Source of the DNA: Arthrobacter sp. MYb213
Lineage (GTDB): Bacteria > Actinomycetota > Actinomycetes > Actinomycetales > Micrococcaceae
DNA length: 64,000 nt
Direction of reading: 5' to 3'
Assembly: GCF_002979915.1 (NCBI RefSeq)
Contig: NZ_PCQA01000001.1
Coordinates: 186,001 to 250,000 of the forward strand
Shown piece after piece: positions 1 through 9,739 of the stretch (within the stretch, counting starts at the first letter, position 1; every line of letters starts with the position of its first letter). The notes under the pieces were generated by a model. The model was given only the letters and a program-made list of their open reading frames with translations, made no database searches and was not told the origin of the DNA. The position numbers and the translations under genes were made by a program.

Positions 1-801
1 GGTCAGTGCGAGCAGCTGGAGCAGGTGGTTCTGGATGACGTCGCGGGCTGCGCCCACGCCGTCGTAGTAGCTTGCACGTCCACCAATGCCGATATCCTCG
101 GCCATGGTGATCTGCACGTGGTCCACGTACTTGTTGTTCCACAGTGGCTCGAACATCTGGTTTCCGAAGCGCAATGCCAGGAGGTTCTGCACTGTTTCTT
201 TACCCAGGTAGTGGTCGATGCGGAAGACCGAATCGGCCGGGAACACCGATTCAACGATTTCGTTCAGTTCCCTGGCACTTTGTAGGTCATGGCCGAAAGG
301 CTTCTCAATGACTACGCGTTCCCAGCCCGGGTTCTCATCCTTGGCGAGTTTATGCTCGGACAGCTTCTGGCAGACTACGTCGAACCAGCTCGGTGGGATG
401 GAAAGGTAAAACGCGTGGTTTCGCCCGGTGGACCGGGAATCTGCCAGCTCGTCGAGGGTCTCTGCGAGCTTTTCATAGGCATTGTCATCGTCGAAGGCGC
501 CGGAAATGAAGCGCATTCCGGCGGCCAGCTGGTCAAAGACCGTCTCGTTAAACGGGGTTCGCGCACTGGCCAAGATCCATTCGCGAGCCTGGTTGGTGAA
601 GTCTTCTGCCGTCCAGTCGCGGCGGCCGAAGCCGACAATGGCAAAGTTTGGGGGTAGTAGGCCGCGGTTGGCCAAGTCATAGACCGCGGGCATAAGTTTT
701 TTGCGGGCCAGGTCGCCGGTGATTCCGAAGAACACCAGCGCGCCCGGACCGGCGATGCGGTTAAGCCGCCGGTCGCGGGCGTCGCGAAGTGGATTACTCA
801 T
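1..801 (-). CDS. zwf: Glucose-6-phosphate 1-dehydrogenase, C-terminal part cut off by window edge
   Basis: Oxidises glucose 6-phosphate to 6-phosphogluconolactone with NADP+, the entry step of the oxidative pentose phosphate pathway in the cytoplasm. The reading frame is open from the ATG at 801 to base 1, giving 267 residues of a family usually near 500. The dinucleotide-binding motif GITGDLARKKL starts at about residue 26, and the substrate and active-site motif RIDHYLGKE lies at residues 194-202. It is the last visible gene of a minus-strand tkt-tal-pgi-zwf run and starts 8 bp after the pgi stop, so it is probably co-transcribed and translationally linked. The C-terminal half lies beyond the left edge. 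The identification is firm. Confidence 0.95.
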   Translation of the reverse strand, partial: MSNPLRDARDRRLNRIAGPGALVFFGITGDLARKKLMPAVYDLANRGLLPPNFAIVGFGRRDWTAEDFTNQAREWILASARTPFNETVFDQLAAGMRFISGAFDDDNAYEKLAETLDELADSRSTGRNHAFYLSIPPSWFDVVCQKLSEHKLAKDENPGWERVVIEKPFGHDLQSARELNEIVESVFPADSVFRIDHYLGKETVQNLLALRFGNQMFEPLWNNKYVDHVQITMAEDIGIGGRASYYDGVGAARDVIQNHLLQLLALT

Positions 802-809
802 ATTTTTTG

Positions 810-2384
810 TTAGCTCGCAGCCTCAAGCAGCGCCGCGATACCCGCGGCGCGGTCGGTTAGATTCACGCGCAGTACCGGACGGCCATGTTCGGCGTCCGAG
901 AGTACCGCGCCATCACCGGTCGCCTGGGCGGTGATCAAACCGCCAAAGCTGAAGGGACGGCCCGGGATCTCTAGATCCTGCTCGTGGTTTGCGGTGACCT
1001 GCAGGAAGACTCCCTGACGGGGGCCGCCCTTGTGGTACTGGCCGGTGGAGTGCAGGAACCGTGGTCCCCAGCCGAAGGTTACCGGGCGTCCGGTGCGTTC
1101 GGCTAGCAGGTCACGGAGCGCTTCCAAGCCAGCGTCCGCATGACGGTCCAGATAAGCATGGATGGATAGGTATCCGTCCTCGCCCAACTGTGCGGTCAAC
1201 TCGTCCAAGGCGCCAGCTAGGTTAGTGGCTTGCGTACCGAACAGTTCAACGCTGCCATCCACCGCATCCGGGGACCCGGCGGTAGGAGCGTCCAACAGCG
1301 AACGGGCGGCAACCTTAGCTGCCTCCACATCTGGCTGGTCGAATGGGTTAATGCCCAGTAGATAGCCAGCGACGGCAGTGGCAAATTCGAAGATCATGAA
1401 GCTGGTACCCAGCGGTGCACTGATGTGAATCGCCGTGGCTGCTTCATCAACTTCTTCAGGCAACTGCTCATGCAGGTACAACGGCAGGATATCTGTTGCG
1501 ATATTCTTCAGCTCCGGGGCGTTCGCGTCAGCGACCACCGGAAGCACACCCTTGCCGAGCTTGCCGGTGGATTCTGCGATGAGCTGTTCGGCCCAGTCGC
1601 CGAAGCCCGGAAGCGCGTCACCAATTTCTGCAATGACTAGCTTGTCGCGTCCTGCGGTCACCAATGCTGCGCCCAAGTGCAACGCGATATTATCTTCGTC
1701 ATCGCTGCTCAGTAGGTCGGAGATCAATCCGGCTTCCTCGATGAGCGCTTCAATATCCGCCCCGGCAAGACCGCTGGGTACCAGACCAAAAGCGGTGAGC
1801 GCCGAGTATCGTCCGCCCACGTTGGGGTCTGCGTTGAAGATCGCGCGCACGCCGTCAGGATTATCCATCGGGGAGCCCGGATCGGTGACCAACACTAGTC
1901 GCGTGGCAGGATCGATACCGGCGGCTTCGAAAGCCGCGGTGAAGGCCCGACGCTGCGAGTCAGTTTCCACGGTGGAACCCGACTTGGAAGCGACCACCAC
2001 TACGGTGCGCTCCAGATCGGTGTTCACAATGGTCGAAACCATTTGTGGGTCGGTGGTGTCGCAAATGACTAGGTCTATCTCGTCATGCGCGGCAATCACC
2101 TCGGGTGCTAGTGAGGAGCCACCCATACCGCACAAGGCGATCCGGGTGAGTCCTTCAGCCAGCAACTGCTCGCGGAGCTCCAGGATCTGTGGAAGCAACT
2201 TTTCGGCCGCTTCGAAGGGCTGTGCCCAGCCTAAACGGATTGACGCCTCAGCCTGCGCTGATGGACCCCACACGGTAGGGTCCTGATTGGCGATACGGCT
2301 GCCAATCCGGGCTTCGATCAGCTTCGGTAGAAGCTGATCAACCGACGCGAGGGCCTCGCCGGAAGTTACCAGGCCCAATTCCAT
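810..2384 (-). CDS. pgi: Glucose-6-phosphate isomerase
   Basis: Interconverts glucose 6-phosphate and fructose 6-phosphate, linking glycolysis to the pentose phosphate genes around it. The protein has 524 residues. The sugar-phosphate isomerase (SIS) signatures are GMGGSSLAPEV at about residues 86-96 and SKSGSTVET at about 133-141, which bind the phosphate. It resembles the divergent actinobacterial form more than the roughly 550-residue enterobacterial form. The start ATG directly abuts the tal stop codon with no intervening base, which suggests translational coupling, and zwf follows 8 bp after the stop. No missing residues were noticed. Confidence 0.93.
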   Translation of the reverse strand: MELGLVTSGEALASVDQLLPKLIEARIGSRIANQDPTVWGPSAQAEASIRLGWAQPFEAAEKLLPQILELREQLLAEGLTRIALCGMGGSSLAPEVIAAHDEIDLVICDTTDPQMVSTIVNTDLERTVVVVASKSGSTVETDSQRRAFTAAFEAAGIDPATRLVLVTDPGSPMDNPDGVRAIFNADPNVGGRYSALTAFGLVPSGLAGADIEALIEEAGLISDLLSSDDEDNIALHLGAALVTAGRDKLVIAEIGDALPGFGDWAEQLIAESTGKLGKGVLPVVADANAPELKNIATDILPLYLHEQLPEEVDEAATAIHISAPLGTSFMIFEFATAVAGYLLGINPFDQPDVEAAKVAARSLLDAPTAGSPDAVDGSVELFGTQATNLAGALDELTAQLGEDGYLSIHAYLDRHADAGLEALRDLLAERTGRPVTFGWGPRFLHSTGQYHKGGPRQGVFLQVTANHEQDLEIPGRPFSFGGLITAQATGDGAVLSDAEHGRPVLRVNLTDRAAGIAALLEAAS

Positions 2385-3488
2385 TTACTTGGCCTCTTTC
2401 AAGGCCACCGACATGTCTTCCAACAGTTCGTTCCAAGCGACGTCAAACTTCTCAACGCCCTCTACCTCAAGCAGCGACACAATCTCGTTGTAGTCGATGC
2501 CCTGGGCTGCCAGTGCGTCCAGCACGCCGTTAGCCTGGGCGTAGCTGCCCGAAACGACGTTGCCGCGAACCTCGGCCTCGGCCGCGGTGGCGTCCAAGGT
2601 CTTCTCCGGCATGGTGTTCACGGTCTGCGGTGCCACAAGTTCGGTGACATACAGGGTGGACGGGTAGGCAGGATCCTTCACGCCGGTCGAGGCCCACAGT
2701 GGGCGCTGGACGTTGGCGCCGGAGGCAGCCAGCGCCTCGAAGCGCGCGGAGGCGAAAGATTCTTCGAAGACCTGGTAGGCCAGACGTGCGTTAGCCACGC
2801 CGGCCTGGCCGCGAAGTGCCAAAGCTGCTTCGGTGCCCAGCGCGTTTAGACGCTTGTCGATTTCTGAATCGACGCGGGATACGAAGAAGGAAGCTACTGA
2901 GTGAATCTTGGAGAGGTCAAGGCCCTTAGCCTTGGCCTTCTCCAAGCCGATCAGGTACGCGTTGATGACCTCGCGGTAGCGTTCCAGTGAGAAGATCAGG
3001 GTGACGTTAACGCTGATGCCCTCGGCGATGGTTTCGGTGATTGCTTCGAGACCGGCCAGCGTTGCTGGGATCTTGATCAGTACATTTTCACGATCCACAC
3101 GCTGGTACAGGGCCTTGGCCTGGATGATGGTCTGCGCGGTGTCGTGGGCCAGACGAGGGTCAACCTCGATGGAGACACGGCCGTCAAAACCGTTGGTGGA
3201 GTCGAAGATCGGGCGGAACAGGTCGCATGCTGCGGCCACGTCGTCACTGGTGATCTCGGTGATCGCGTCCTCAACGGACTTGTGACGCTGCTCGGCGATA
3301 GCTTCGCCGTAAACGGTCGCGTTGGACAGTGCGGCGGCAAAGATGGACGGGTTGGTGGTCACACCAACGACGTTCTTCTCTTCAATGAGCTTGGCTAGCG
3401 AGCCGCTGGTCAAGCGTTCGCGGGAAAGGTCGTCGAGCCAGATGGATACGCCGGCGTCGGACAGGGCCTGGGTGTTTGGGTTAGACAT
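2385..3488 (-). CDS. tal: Transaldolase
   Basis: Transfers a dihydroxyacetone unit between sugar phosphates in the non-oxidative pentose phosphate pathway. The 367-residue length fits the long actinobacterial transaldolase class. The motif TTNPSIF is at residues 44-50, and the Schiff-base lysine is in VLIKIPAT (Lys139). It lies 17 bp downstream of tkt and abuts pgi, so it is the second gene of the tkt-tal-pgi-zwf unit. Start ATG at 3488. Confidence 0.95.
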   Translation of the reverse strand: MSNPNTQALSDAGVSIWLDDLSRERLTSGSLAKLIEEKNVVGVTTNPSIFAAALSNATVYGEAIAEQRHKSVEDAITEITSDDVAAACDLFRPIFDSTNGFDGRVSIEVDPRLAHDTAQTIIQAKALYQRVDRENVLIKIPATLAGLEAITETIAEGISVNVTLIFSLERYREVINAYLIGLEKAKAKGLDLSKIHSVASFFVSRVDSEIDKRLNALGTEAALALRGQAGVANARLAYQVFEESFASARFEALAASGANVQRPLWASTGVKDPAYPSTLYVTELVAPQTVNTMPEKTLDATAAEAEVRGNVVSGSYAQANGVLDALAAQGIDYNEIVSLLEVEGVEKFDVAWNELLEDMSVALKEAK

Positions 3489-3505
3489 ATTGTGTACCAG
3501 TTCCT

Positions 3506-5608
3506 TTACTTAACAACTTTTTGGGCGGCTGCGACAACTGCTTCGGTGGTGATACCGAATTCGCTGTACAGCTTCTTGTAATCTGCGGAGGCACCAAAGT
3601 GATCCAGCGAGATGATCTCGCCTGCGGAACCAACTAGTTCACGCCATCCCTGTGCGACACCGGCTTCTACCGAGACGCGGGCGGTGATGGCTGCCGGAAG
3701 AACTTCTTCGCGGTAGGCAGCGTCCTGCTTGGCGAACCACTCGAAACTTGGCAGTGAAACCACGCGGGCTGCAATGCCCTTGGTTGCCAGCTCTTCGCGG
3801 GCTTCAACGGCTAGCTCAACCTCGGAGCCGGTAGCCAGCAAGATGACATCTGGGGTGACTTCTGCGCCGTCGCGGACGGCTTCAGCCAGAATGTAACCAC
3901 CCTTCAAGGTGCCTTCGGCACCGCGGAAACCGGTGGCCGCACGGTCATAGATAGGCAGGTTCTGACGGGAAAGTACGATGCCCGATGGGGTATCAGTCAG
4001 TTCCAGCATTCCGCGCCATGCGTAGGCAACCTCGTTGGCGTCCGCTGGGCGCACGACGTCGAAATTCGGGATGATGCGCAACGATGCCAGCTGTTCAACC
4101 GGCTGGTGAGTTGGGCCGTCTTCGCCCAGTCCGATGGAGTCGTGGGTCCACACGAAGATCGACGGAACACCCATCAATGCAGCCAAGCGGATTGCTGGGC
4201 GCTGGTAATCCGAGAAGATCAGGAAGGTACCGGAGAATGCACGAGTCGGTGAGGACAGTACGATACCGTTCACGATCGAGGCTGCAGCGTGCTCACGGAT
4301 ACCGAAGTGTAGGACGCGGCCGTATGGGCTGGCATCCCACGAGTCCGTGGAGCGACGTTCTGGAGCGAAGGACTTCGCGGTATCGATGGTGGTGTTGTTC
4401 GAACCTGCCAGGTCGGCCGAGCCGCCCCATAGTTCTGGCAACTCGTCGGCAATGGCGTTGATAACCTTGCCTGAAGCCGCGCGGGTAGCCATCGTGGACC
4501 CTGGTTCGAAGGTAGGGATCTTTTCGGTCCAGCCCTCGGGCAGTTCGCCAGCCTGCAGACGCTCAAGTAGCGCAGCCTCTTCAGGGTTGGCGCTCTTCCA
4601 GACGTTAAAGGTTTCATTCCACGTCTCATGTAGTGCCGCGCCACGGGTAACAACCTCGCGGGCGTGAGCCAACACGTCATCTTCGATATGGAAAGACTGT
4701 TCTGGGTCAAAGCCTAGAACCTTCTTGAGTCCTGCAACTTCTTCCGTACCAAGCTTTGAACCGTGAATGCCACCGGTGTTCTGCTTGGTTGGCGAAGGCC
4801 AGCCGATAACGGTGCGCAAAGCGATGATCGATGGACGTGAGGTCTCTGCCTTGGCGGCGCGGATCGCTGCGTCCAGGGCTGCCATGTCTTCGACGTACTC
4901 GCCGGTGACGGTCCAGTCCACCCGCTGGGTGTGCCAGTTGTAGGCGTCGTAGCGACCCAAAACATCTTCGGTGAACGCGATGTCGGTATCGTTCTCGATA
5001 GAAATTTTGTTGTCATCGTAAATGACGACGAGGTTGCCAAGTTCCTGGTGACCGGCCAATGAAGATGCCTCTGAGGTGACACCTTCCTGCAGATCGCCAT
5101 CGGATGCAATCACGTACACCGTGTGATCAAACGGGCTGGTGCCAGCTTCTGCAGCAGGATCCAGCAAGCCGCGCATGCGACGCTGTGAGTAGGCGAAGCC
5201 AACGGCTGAGGCAAGGCCCTGACCCAACGGGCCGGTGGTGATTTCCACGCCGGCGGTGTGGCCGAACTCTGGGTGACCCGGGGTCTTAGCGCCCCAGGTA
5301 CGTAGCGCCTCAATATCTTCCATTTCTAGGCCGTAGCCGGAAAGGAAGAGCTGTAGGTACAGGGTCAGTGAAGTGTGACCGGGGGAGAGGACGAAGCGGT
5401 CGCGACCGATCCAGTTTGGATCCTTCGGGTCGTGACGTAGGTGCTTCTGGAAGATTAGATATGCTGCCGGAGCCAAGCTCATGGCGGTACCTGGATGGCC
5501 GTTGCCAACTTTTTCTACGGCGTCGGCTGCCAGGACACGGGTGGTGTCGATGGCCTTACGATCCAACTCGGTAAGTGAGAACTCTTCTACTAAGGATTCA
5601 GTCGCCAC
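3506..5608 (-). CDS. tkt: Transketolase
   Basis: A thiamine-diphosphate enzyme that moves two-carbon ketol units between sugar phosphates. Its 700 residues are typical. Visible signatures are [11 protein letters not shown] near residue 37, the ThDP-binding SDGDLQEG region near residue 170, and a second-domain segment with [15 protein letters not shown]. The start is GTG at 5608, with GGAAGGAA upstream as ribosome-binding site. It is the first gene of the pentose phosphate operon and is divergent from ctaB across a 644-bp gap, where its promoter must lie. Confidence 0.95.
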   Translation of the reverse strand: MATESLVEEFSLTELDRKAIDTTRVLAADAVEKVGNGHPGTAMSLAPAAYLIFQKHLRHDPKDPNWIGRDRFVLSPGHTSLTLYLQLFLSGYGLEMEDIEALRTWGAKTPGHPEFGHTAGVEITTGPLGQGLASAVGFAYSQRRMRGLLDPAAEAGTSPFDHTVYVIASDGDLQEGVTSEASSLAGHQELGNLVVIYDDNKISIENDTDIAFTEDVLGRYDAYNWHTQRVDWTVTGEYVEDMAALDAAIRAAKAETSRPSIIALRTVIGWPSPTKQNTGGIHGSKLGTEEVAGLKKVLGFDPEQSFHIEDDVLAHAREVVTRGAALHETWNETFNVWKSANPEEAALLERLQAGELPEGWTEKIPTFEPGSTMATRAASGKVINAIADELPELWGGSADLAGSNNTTIDTAKSFAPERRSTDSWDASPYGRVLHFGIREHAAASIVNGIVLSSPTRAFSGTFLIFSDYQRPAIRLAALMGVPSIFVWTHDSIGLGEDGPTHQPVEQLASLRIIPNFDVVRPADANEVAYAWRGMLELTDTPSGIVLSRQNLPIYDRAATGFRGAEGTLKGGYILAEAVRDGAEVTPDVILLATGSEVELAVEAREELATKGIAARVVSLPSFEWFAKQDAAYREEVLPAAITARVSVEAGVAQGWRELVGSAGEIISLDHFGASADYKKLYSEFGITTEAVVAAAQKVVK

Positions 5609-6252
5609 TGCGGCGTTCCTTCCATTGAGGCTTGGACGGGGATAATCCCGCTGACACGCAATACGCCGTCGACCCTCCTACCCGAAGTCGAGCTTATTTG
5701 GGGTATTTGGTGGCGACGGCGCGATTACTGTCCACTCTATCGCGAATCGGGCATTGTCTGTATGGCTTGAACAAACATGACACGCAGAATTTCAATCAAT
5801 CTTTGACCCCTCGAACATTGCGTCGTGCAGAAAGGTGCCGAATCGACTTGAACCTCGATCCTGCTATGGCTGCGATATTTTCGTCTGGAAATTGAGATAA
5901 GCCCGCCACGGTGGTGTTTCGTTCTACTGATTGGGCTGTGGTTGGTTGGTAATGCAAACATTGGAAAGCCGTTGTCATACAAGGTGTAAAGTCTGTTGAA
6001 AATCCAATTACAAAACTCAAAGCCTGTGGAAGACTCAAAGGCGATGGGATCACAAGGGCCCGATCTCCCATGGGAGGACGCCCTTGCTAAACCCGGGCAT
6101 TGCGCGCTCAACTACTTCGCGTTGATTCGTAAGATGACCGGAATCACGCCGATATTCAGCAATAGTTCCTCAAGGCAACTACCGCCTGACTTCTATTCGT
6201 CGTAGAATAAAAGATGTCTGTCTTGTACCCGTGTAGAACTGAGTGCGTTTAA
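5609..6252. other. Long intergenic region between tkt and ctaB, no gene seen
   Basis: This 644-bp divergent region should carry the promoters of the tkt operon and ctaB. The open frames across it have no recognisable domain or good ribosome-binding site, so I call no gene. Visible structure is modest: a 12-bp perfect palindrome CTCCCATGGGAG at 6065-6076, and a small TTCTA/TAGAA dyad at 6191-6207 shortly before ctaB. Functions are unknown. Confidence 0.6.
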
Positions 6253-7230
6253 TTGAAGACTCTTAATGTCACCGGAACATCAGTGCCGCGCTCGTCGCGT
6301 CAACCTGATGAAAGCACCGGGGATTTTGTCAAGCGTAAGGCCGGCTCCTATGTGGCGTTGACTAAGCCTCGCGTCATAGAGCTGCTCCTGGTGACCACCC
6401 TGCCCACGATGATTTTCGCGCAGCGCGGTTTCCCAGATGTCTGGCTCATGATCGCAACCCTTGTTGGTGGGGCAATGTCCGCAGGTGCGGCAGGCTCGTT
6501 TAACTGTTACCTGGATCGCGACATGGACAAGCTGATGAAGCGGACCAAGGGCCGCCCGTTGGTTACCGGTGATGTCACTCCTCGCGAAGCATTGATCTTC
6601 TCTTGGGTATTGGCAATTGCTTCACTCGCGGTGTTCTGGTTCGGGACCAACCCGCTGACCACTGCACTTGGTCTTGCCGCGATTCTTCTATACGTAGTTC
6701 TTTACACGATGATTCTTAAGCGTCGCACCTCGCAGAACATCGTCTGGGGCGGCATTGCAGGCTGCATGCCAGTTCTGATCGCTTGGGCCGCTGTGACCGA
6801 AACCGTCGAGTGGCCAGCGATTATCTTGTTCCTGGTTATCTTCCTTTGGACTCCGCCACACTACTGGCCACTGTCAATGAAGTATGCCGATGACTACAAC
6901 GCGGCTTCGGTGCCAATGCTTGGTGCTATCGCTAATGCTCGTCGCGTCTCCGTTCAGGTTGTGCTCTACGCATGGGCCACGGTCGTTTGTTCGTTGCTAC
7001 TGCTTCCTATGGGCTATGCAGGCATTGTCTACACCGCGGTTGCCGGTGGGGCTGGCCTTTGGTTCGTTTACGAATCGCACGTGCTTTACCGCGAGACCCA
7101 GCGTGACCATAGTCCTGCTGAGATGAACCGTAAGGCCATGAAGGTCTTCCATATCTCGATTACCTACTTGTCACTGGTCTTTGTGGCCTTGGCATTTGAC
7201 CCATTCGTGGGCAGCCCGCTGTTTGGCTAA
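6253..7230 (+). CDS. ctaB: Protoheme IX farnesyltransferase (haem O synthase)
   Basis: Adds a farnesyl group to haem B to make haem O, the precursor of haem A for cytochrome oxidase. It is a polytopic membrane protein of the UbiA prenyltransferase family with 325 residues. The prenyl-diphosphate-binding motif N84-x3-D88-x3-D92 sits in a loop after the second hydrophobic segment, followed by KRTKGRPL. The listed start is TTG at 6253; an in-frame GTG at 6283 is an alternative, since neither has a strong ribosome-binding site. The partner haem A synthase ctaA lies 1.5 kb away. A rho-independent terminator follows at once. Confidence 0.93.
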   Translation: MKTLNVTGTSVPRSSRQPDESTGDFVKRKAGSYVALTKPRVIELLLVTTLPTMIFAQRGFPDVWLMIATLVGGAMSAGAAGSFNCYLDRDMDKLMKRTKGRPLVTGDVTPREALIFSWVLAIASLAVFWFGTNPLTTALGLAAILLYVVLYTMILKRRTSQNIVWGGIAGCMPVLIAWAAVTETVEWPAIILFLVIFLWTPPHYWPLSMKYADDYNAASVPMLGAIANARRVSVQVVLYAWATVVCSLLLLPMGYAGIVYTAVAGGAGLWFVYESHVLYRETQRDHSPAEMNRKAMKVFHISITYLSLVFVALAFDPFVGSPLFG

Positions 7231-7242
7231 AAGCCCTGATTA

Positions 7243-7280
7243 GATCCCCGTTTCCTTTACCGGAAGCGGGGATTTTTCTT
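7243..7280 (+). terminator. Intrinsic terminator after ctaB
   Basis: An inverted repeat with arms GATCCCCG-TTCC and GGAA-GCGGGGAT is followed by a T-rich tract (TTTTTC). It lies 14 bp after the ctaB stop codon. Confidence 0.85.
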
Positions 7281-7369
7281 TTTGCTCTTGGTAACCGTCT
7301 GGAAAATCTGTGCGGAACCGGTGGGCATGATCCTGAAGCGTTGGTAAAGAATAGCTAACGTTTATCTCT

Positions 7370-7396
7370 CTTGCTATACAAGACTTGTTACGCAAG
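7370..7396. promoter_or_regulatory. 27-bp interrupted dyad upstream of padR, probable PadR operator
   Basis: The sequence has the symmetric form CTTGC-N3-ACAAG-N-CTTGT-N3-GCAAG, with all 20 arm positions matching their partners. It ends 13 bp before the padR start codon and overlaps a possible -10 element TATACA at 7375-7380. PadR proteins generally bind dyads in their own promoters, so autoregulation is inferred. Confidence 0.65.
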
Positions 7397-7409
7397 GTAA
7401 GTTCAAAGT

Positions 7410-7751
7410 ATGAATCTCAATGCGGAAAAGATCGCTACGAACCTGCGCAAGGGAGTGCTTGAATATTGCGTTCTTGCGTTGCTTTCCGAGCGGGATATGT
7501 ATGGGCTTGAGATTGCCAATCAGCTCGTTGAACTGGAGCTGACCGCTAGTGAGGGGAGCCTTTACCCATTACTAGCCAGAATGAAAGACGCGGGCAGTGT
7601 GCGAACGCGCTGGGAACAAGCTGACGGTTCACGCTCACGGAAGTACTACGCAATAACCGACAACGGTAAGGAATCACTGGAACTCTTTGGCTCGGTCTGG
7701 GGTCAGCTGAGTAATCAGGTGGACGGTTTATTAGGAGGACATCATGTTTAG
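7410..7751 (+). CDS. PadR family transcriptional regulator
   Basis: A small (113-residue) winged-helix repressor of the PadR family. The N-terminal helix-turn-helix region runs through VLALLSERDMYGLEI and LELTASEGSLYPLLARM, and the wing includes GSRSRKYYAIT. Proteins of this family usually repress an adjacent transporter or membrane-protein gene and respond to small molecules or cell-envelope stress. The ribosome-binding site is AAGGTAAG. The gene overlaps the following membrane-protein gene by 8 bp, a typical PadR/HAAS-domain pair. A 27-bp dyad sits in its promoter. The inducing signal cannot be read from the sequence. Confidence 0.88.
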   Translation: MNLNAEKIATNLRKGVLEYCVLALLSERDMYGLEIANQLVELELTASEGSLYPLLARMKDAGSVRTRWEQADGSRSRKYYAITDNGKESLELFGSVWGQLSNQVDGLLGGHHV

Positions 7752-8697
7752 TACCAAGCCGGACGTGACTGCCAAGCGCTACCTGCGTCAACTCAGCGGA
7801 TACTTGGCGGACCTGCCTGAAGCTCAGCGACGAGTCATTCTCCAAGACATCTCCGAACACAGCGAGGAGTCAAGAATCAGCGGCCGAACCGAATCGGAAG
7901 CCATCGGTGCCTTGGGGGAGCCCAGAGAAGTGGCCAAGGCCTCTCGCAGTGAGCTCGGGGTCCCCGAGCCGCGCGGAACGGGTCCCTGGCCGGTAGGAAA
8001 TACGCTCATCGGCACTGCTATCGCACTGGCAACTTTCACCGCGGCGATTGTTAGTTTCTTTCTTCGTAACGCAGAAGGTCAGCACCCGGATTACACAAGT
8101 TCAACGCAACGTTCGCTAACATCGCTCGTGGAACTTTACGGGCCCGGAATAGCGGTGCTCACACTGGTGCCGGCTGCACTGCTAGCGGTGCTCTTACTGG
8201 TGCCATTGAGGATGCGTCGCTGGGCAACTCTGATCTGCGCCGTAGCAGCTTCGGTCCTCGTTATTTCTAATCCTATTGATGCTGGGCTGTTCTATGTTCC
8301 GATGACTATCGTAATTTGGCTGGCCACGATGCTCCCCTTTGCAAAATCCTTGCAAGCGGGACGAGGAGAATCGCTCGTCCTGCGAATTATCGGTGTGCTG
8401 ATTATGCTTCTTCCCGTAGCTCTCCTCGCAAGTGGGGTAGAACGCGGCAATGTTGGCGTCTTCATGATTCCGGCGCTGATCTGGGCCGTTGCTTGCTTAG
8501 CGATATCAATAGGGATCATGCTCAATTGGCGCATCTCTTACTGGGCCGTGTTGGCCTACGGAGTGCTTGCGTTGATCGTCGCGGTATTCGATAGTGGAAT
8601 GCTGGTGGCGGCGATCTGGATGTTCGGTGGGATTGTCTTAACTTTTGGAATCTACGGGCTGCTGCGACTGCGACCACGAGCTGGCATCACTCGCTAG
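7744..8697 (+). CDS. Multi-pass membrane protein with N-terminal HAAS-type domain
   Basis: A protein of 317 residues. Residues 1-75 are soluble and helical, with the pattern YLRQLSGYLADLPEAQR and EAIGALGEPREVAKA, which matches the HAAS (DUF1700) signalling domain often paired with PadR regulators. The rest holds about seven hydrophobic segments, so it is an integral membrane protein. The ribosome-binding site GGAGG lies just before the start inside padR, and the 8-bp overlap implies coupled expression. The role is probably sensing or modulating membrane state together with PadR; no enzymatic motif is visible. Confidence 0.8.
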   Translation: MFSTKPDVTAKRYLRQLSGYLADLPEAQRRVILQDISEHSEESRISGRTESEAIGALGEPREVAKASRSELGVPEPRGTGPWPVGNTLIGTAIALATFTAAIVSFFLRNAEGQHPDYTSSTQRSLTSLVELYGPGIAVLTLVPAALLAVLLLVPLRMRRWATLICAVAASVLVISNPIDAGLFYVPMTIVIWLATMLPFAKSLQAGRGESLVLRIIGVLIMLLPVALLASGVERGNVGVFMIPALIWAVACLAISIGIMLNWRISYWAVLAYGVLALIVAVFDSGMLVAAIWMFGGIVLTFGIYGLLRLRPRAGITR

Positions 8698-8720
8698 CAA
8701 ATGGCTCACTGTGCAATACG

Positions 8721-8758
8721 AAAAAGCGCCTGGCTCCCTAAAGGGGCCAGGCGCATAA
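8721..8758. terminator. Hairpin between convergent genes, probably a bidirectional terminator
   Basis: Arms GCGCCTGGC-C and G-GCCAGGCGC (8726-8754) are flanked on the left by AAAAA, which is a T-run for minus-strand transcripts. It therefore terminates ctaA most clearly, and may also stop readthrough from the HAAS-protein gene. Confidence 0.8.
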
Positions 8759-8772
8759 ATTTTGGTGAGGAA

Positions 8773-9714
8773 TTAGTGCTGTTCTACGCGTTCGCTGCGC
8801 GGAAGCCGGACTGCACAGTCCCACAGGTTGGTTGCCGCCACCAGCAACAGGCTAGCGCCAAGCATATGTAGCAATACCAAGACGATAGGCAGGCCAGTGA
8901 AGTGCTGGGTGTATCCGATAGCAGCCTGTACGAGGATGACCACTACCAGCCACCAGGCAGCTGTACGGACCTTGGACCTGCCCTCGGCGCGGTAAGCCAA
9001 GACGAGGACGGCAATGGTGGCCATAATCAACAGGTATACCGGAGCGGTATGCATGCGAGTGACCAGCAATGGGTCAAAAAGGTGACGTGGTGCGGAAGCG
9101 TCACCCGCGTGGGGGCCGGTGCCGGTGACGATAGTGCCCATAATGACTGCGAGCATGGACAATATCCAGGCAGCGGTGGCGAACTGACCCACCGATTTAG
9201 TCGACGCTGGGTGGTTGTCTTGCTTTAGCTCGCGTCGGGTGCGGTTGACCAAGATTGTAGCCAAGCAGACGAGTGTTCCCGAGAGAATGAAGTGCAACGA
9301 CACGACCCAGGGGTTCAGGTCAGTTAATACGGTGATGCCACCGATAACTCCCTGAGCTGGGATGCCTGCCAAAAGAACCCAGCCAAGGGTGAAGATCGAT
9401 GGATGGGTTTTGCGCATATTCCAGATGGCAACTAAGAAGGCGATTGCAATAACCAGCAAGACAAAGGTCAGTAAGCGGTTACCAAACTCAATTAGACCGT
9501 GCACGCCCATCTCTGGGACTGGAGTCATGGAACCGGGCACACAGTTTGGCCAGTGCGAGCAGCCCAAGCCAGACTTGGTCAGGCGTACCGCGCCACCGGT
9601 GATGATGATGCCAATCTGAGATATCAGAGAAGCGATCGCCAGACCGTGAACAAGTCGGGTGACGTGCGTCGGCAACCTATCGGCCCAGCTGGGGGTGACT
9701 AGGTTTGAAGACAT
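8773..9714 (-). CDS. ctaA: Haem A synthase (COX15/CtaA family)
   Basis: Oxidises the C8 methyl of haem O to a formyl group, giving haem A for aa3-type cytochrome oxidase. The 313 residues form about eight membrane helices. Conserved family features include GGAVRLTKSGLGCSHWPNC (residues ~37-55) and paired histidines in the helices for haem binding, such as VSLHFILSG and LHMLGAS. I place the start at the ATG at 9714 because AAGGGAG lies at good spacing before it; a longer frame to 9771 lacks such a site. The gene sits downstream of an ABC exporter pair, an arrangement also found in the mycobacterial suf region. Confidence 0.92.
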   Translation of the reverse strand: MSSNLVTPSWADRLPTHVTRLVHGLAIASLISQIGIIITGGAVRLTKSGLGCSHWPNCVPGSMTPVPEMGVHGLIEFGNRLLTFVLLVIAIAFLVAIWNMRKTHPSIFTLGWVLLAGIPAQGVIGGITVLTDLNPWVVSLHFILSGTLVCLATILVNRTRRELKQDNHPASTKSVGQFATAAWILSMLAVIMGTIVTGTGPHAGDASAPRHLFDPLLVTRMHTAPVYLLIMATIAVLVLAYRAEGRSKVRTAAWWLVVVILVQAAIGYTQHFTGLPIVLVLLHMLGASLLLVAATNLWDCAVRLPRSERVEQH

Positions 9715-9739
9715 GGAAATCTCCCTTATTTTGTGTTGG

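Noticed and set aside
1435-2286. 283-codon open frame antisense to pgi
   Set aside because: Low-complexity Ser/Ala/Pro translation, a shadow of pgi.
5737-6111. Open frames in the tkt-ctaB gap
   Set aside because: No recognisable domain or start signals on either strand; treated as intergenic.
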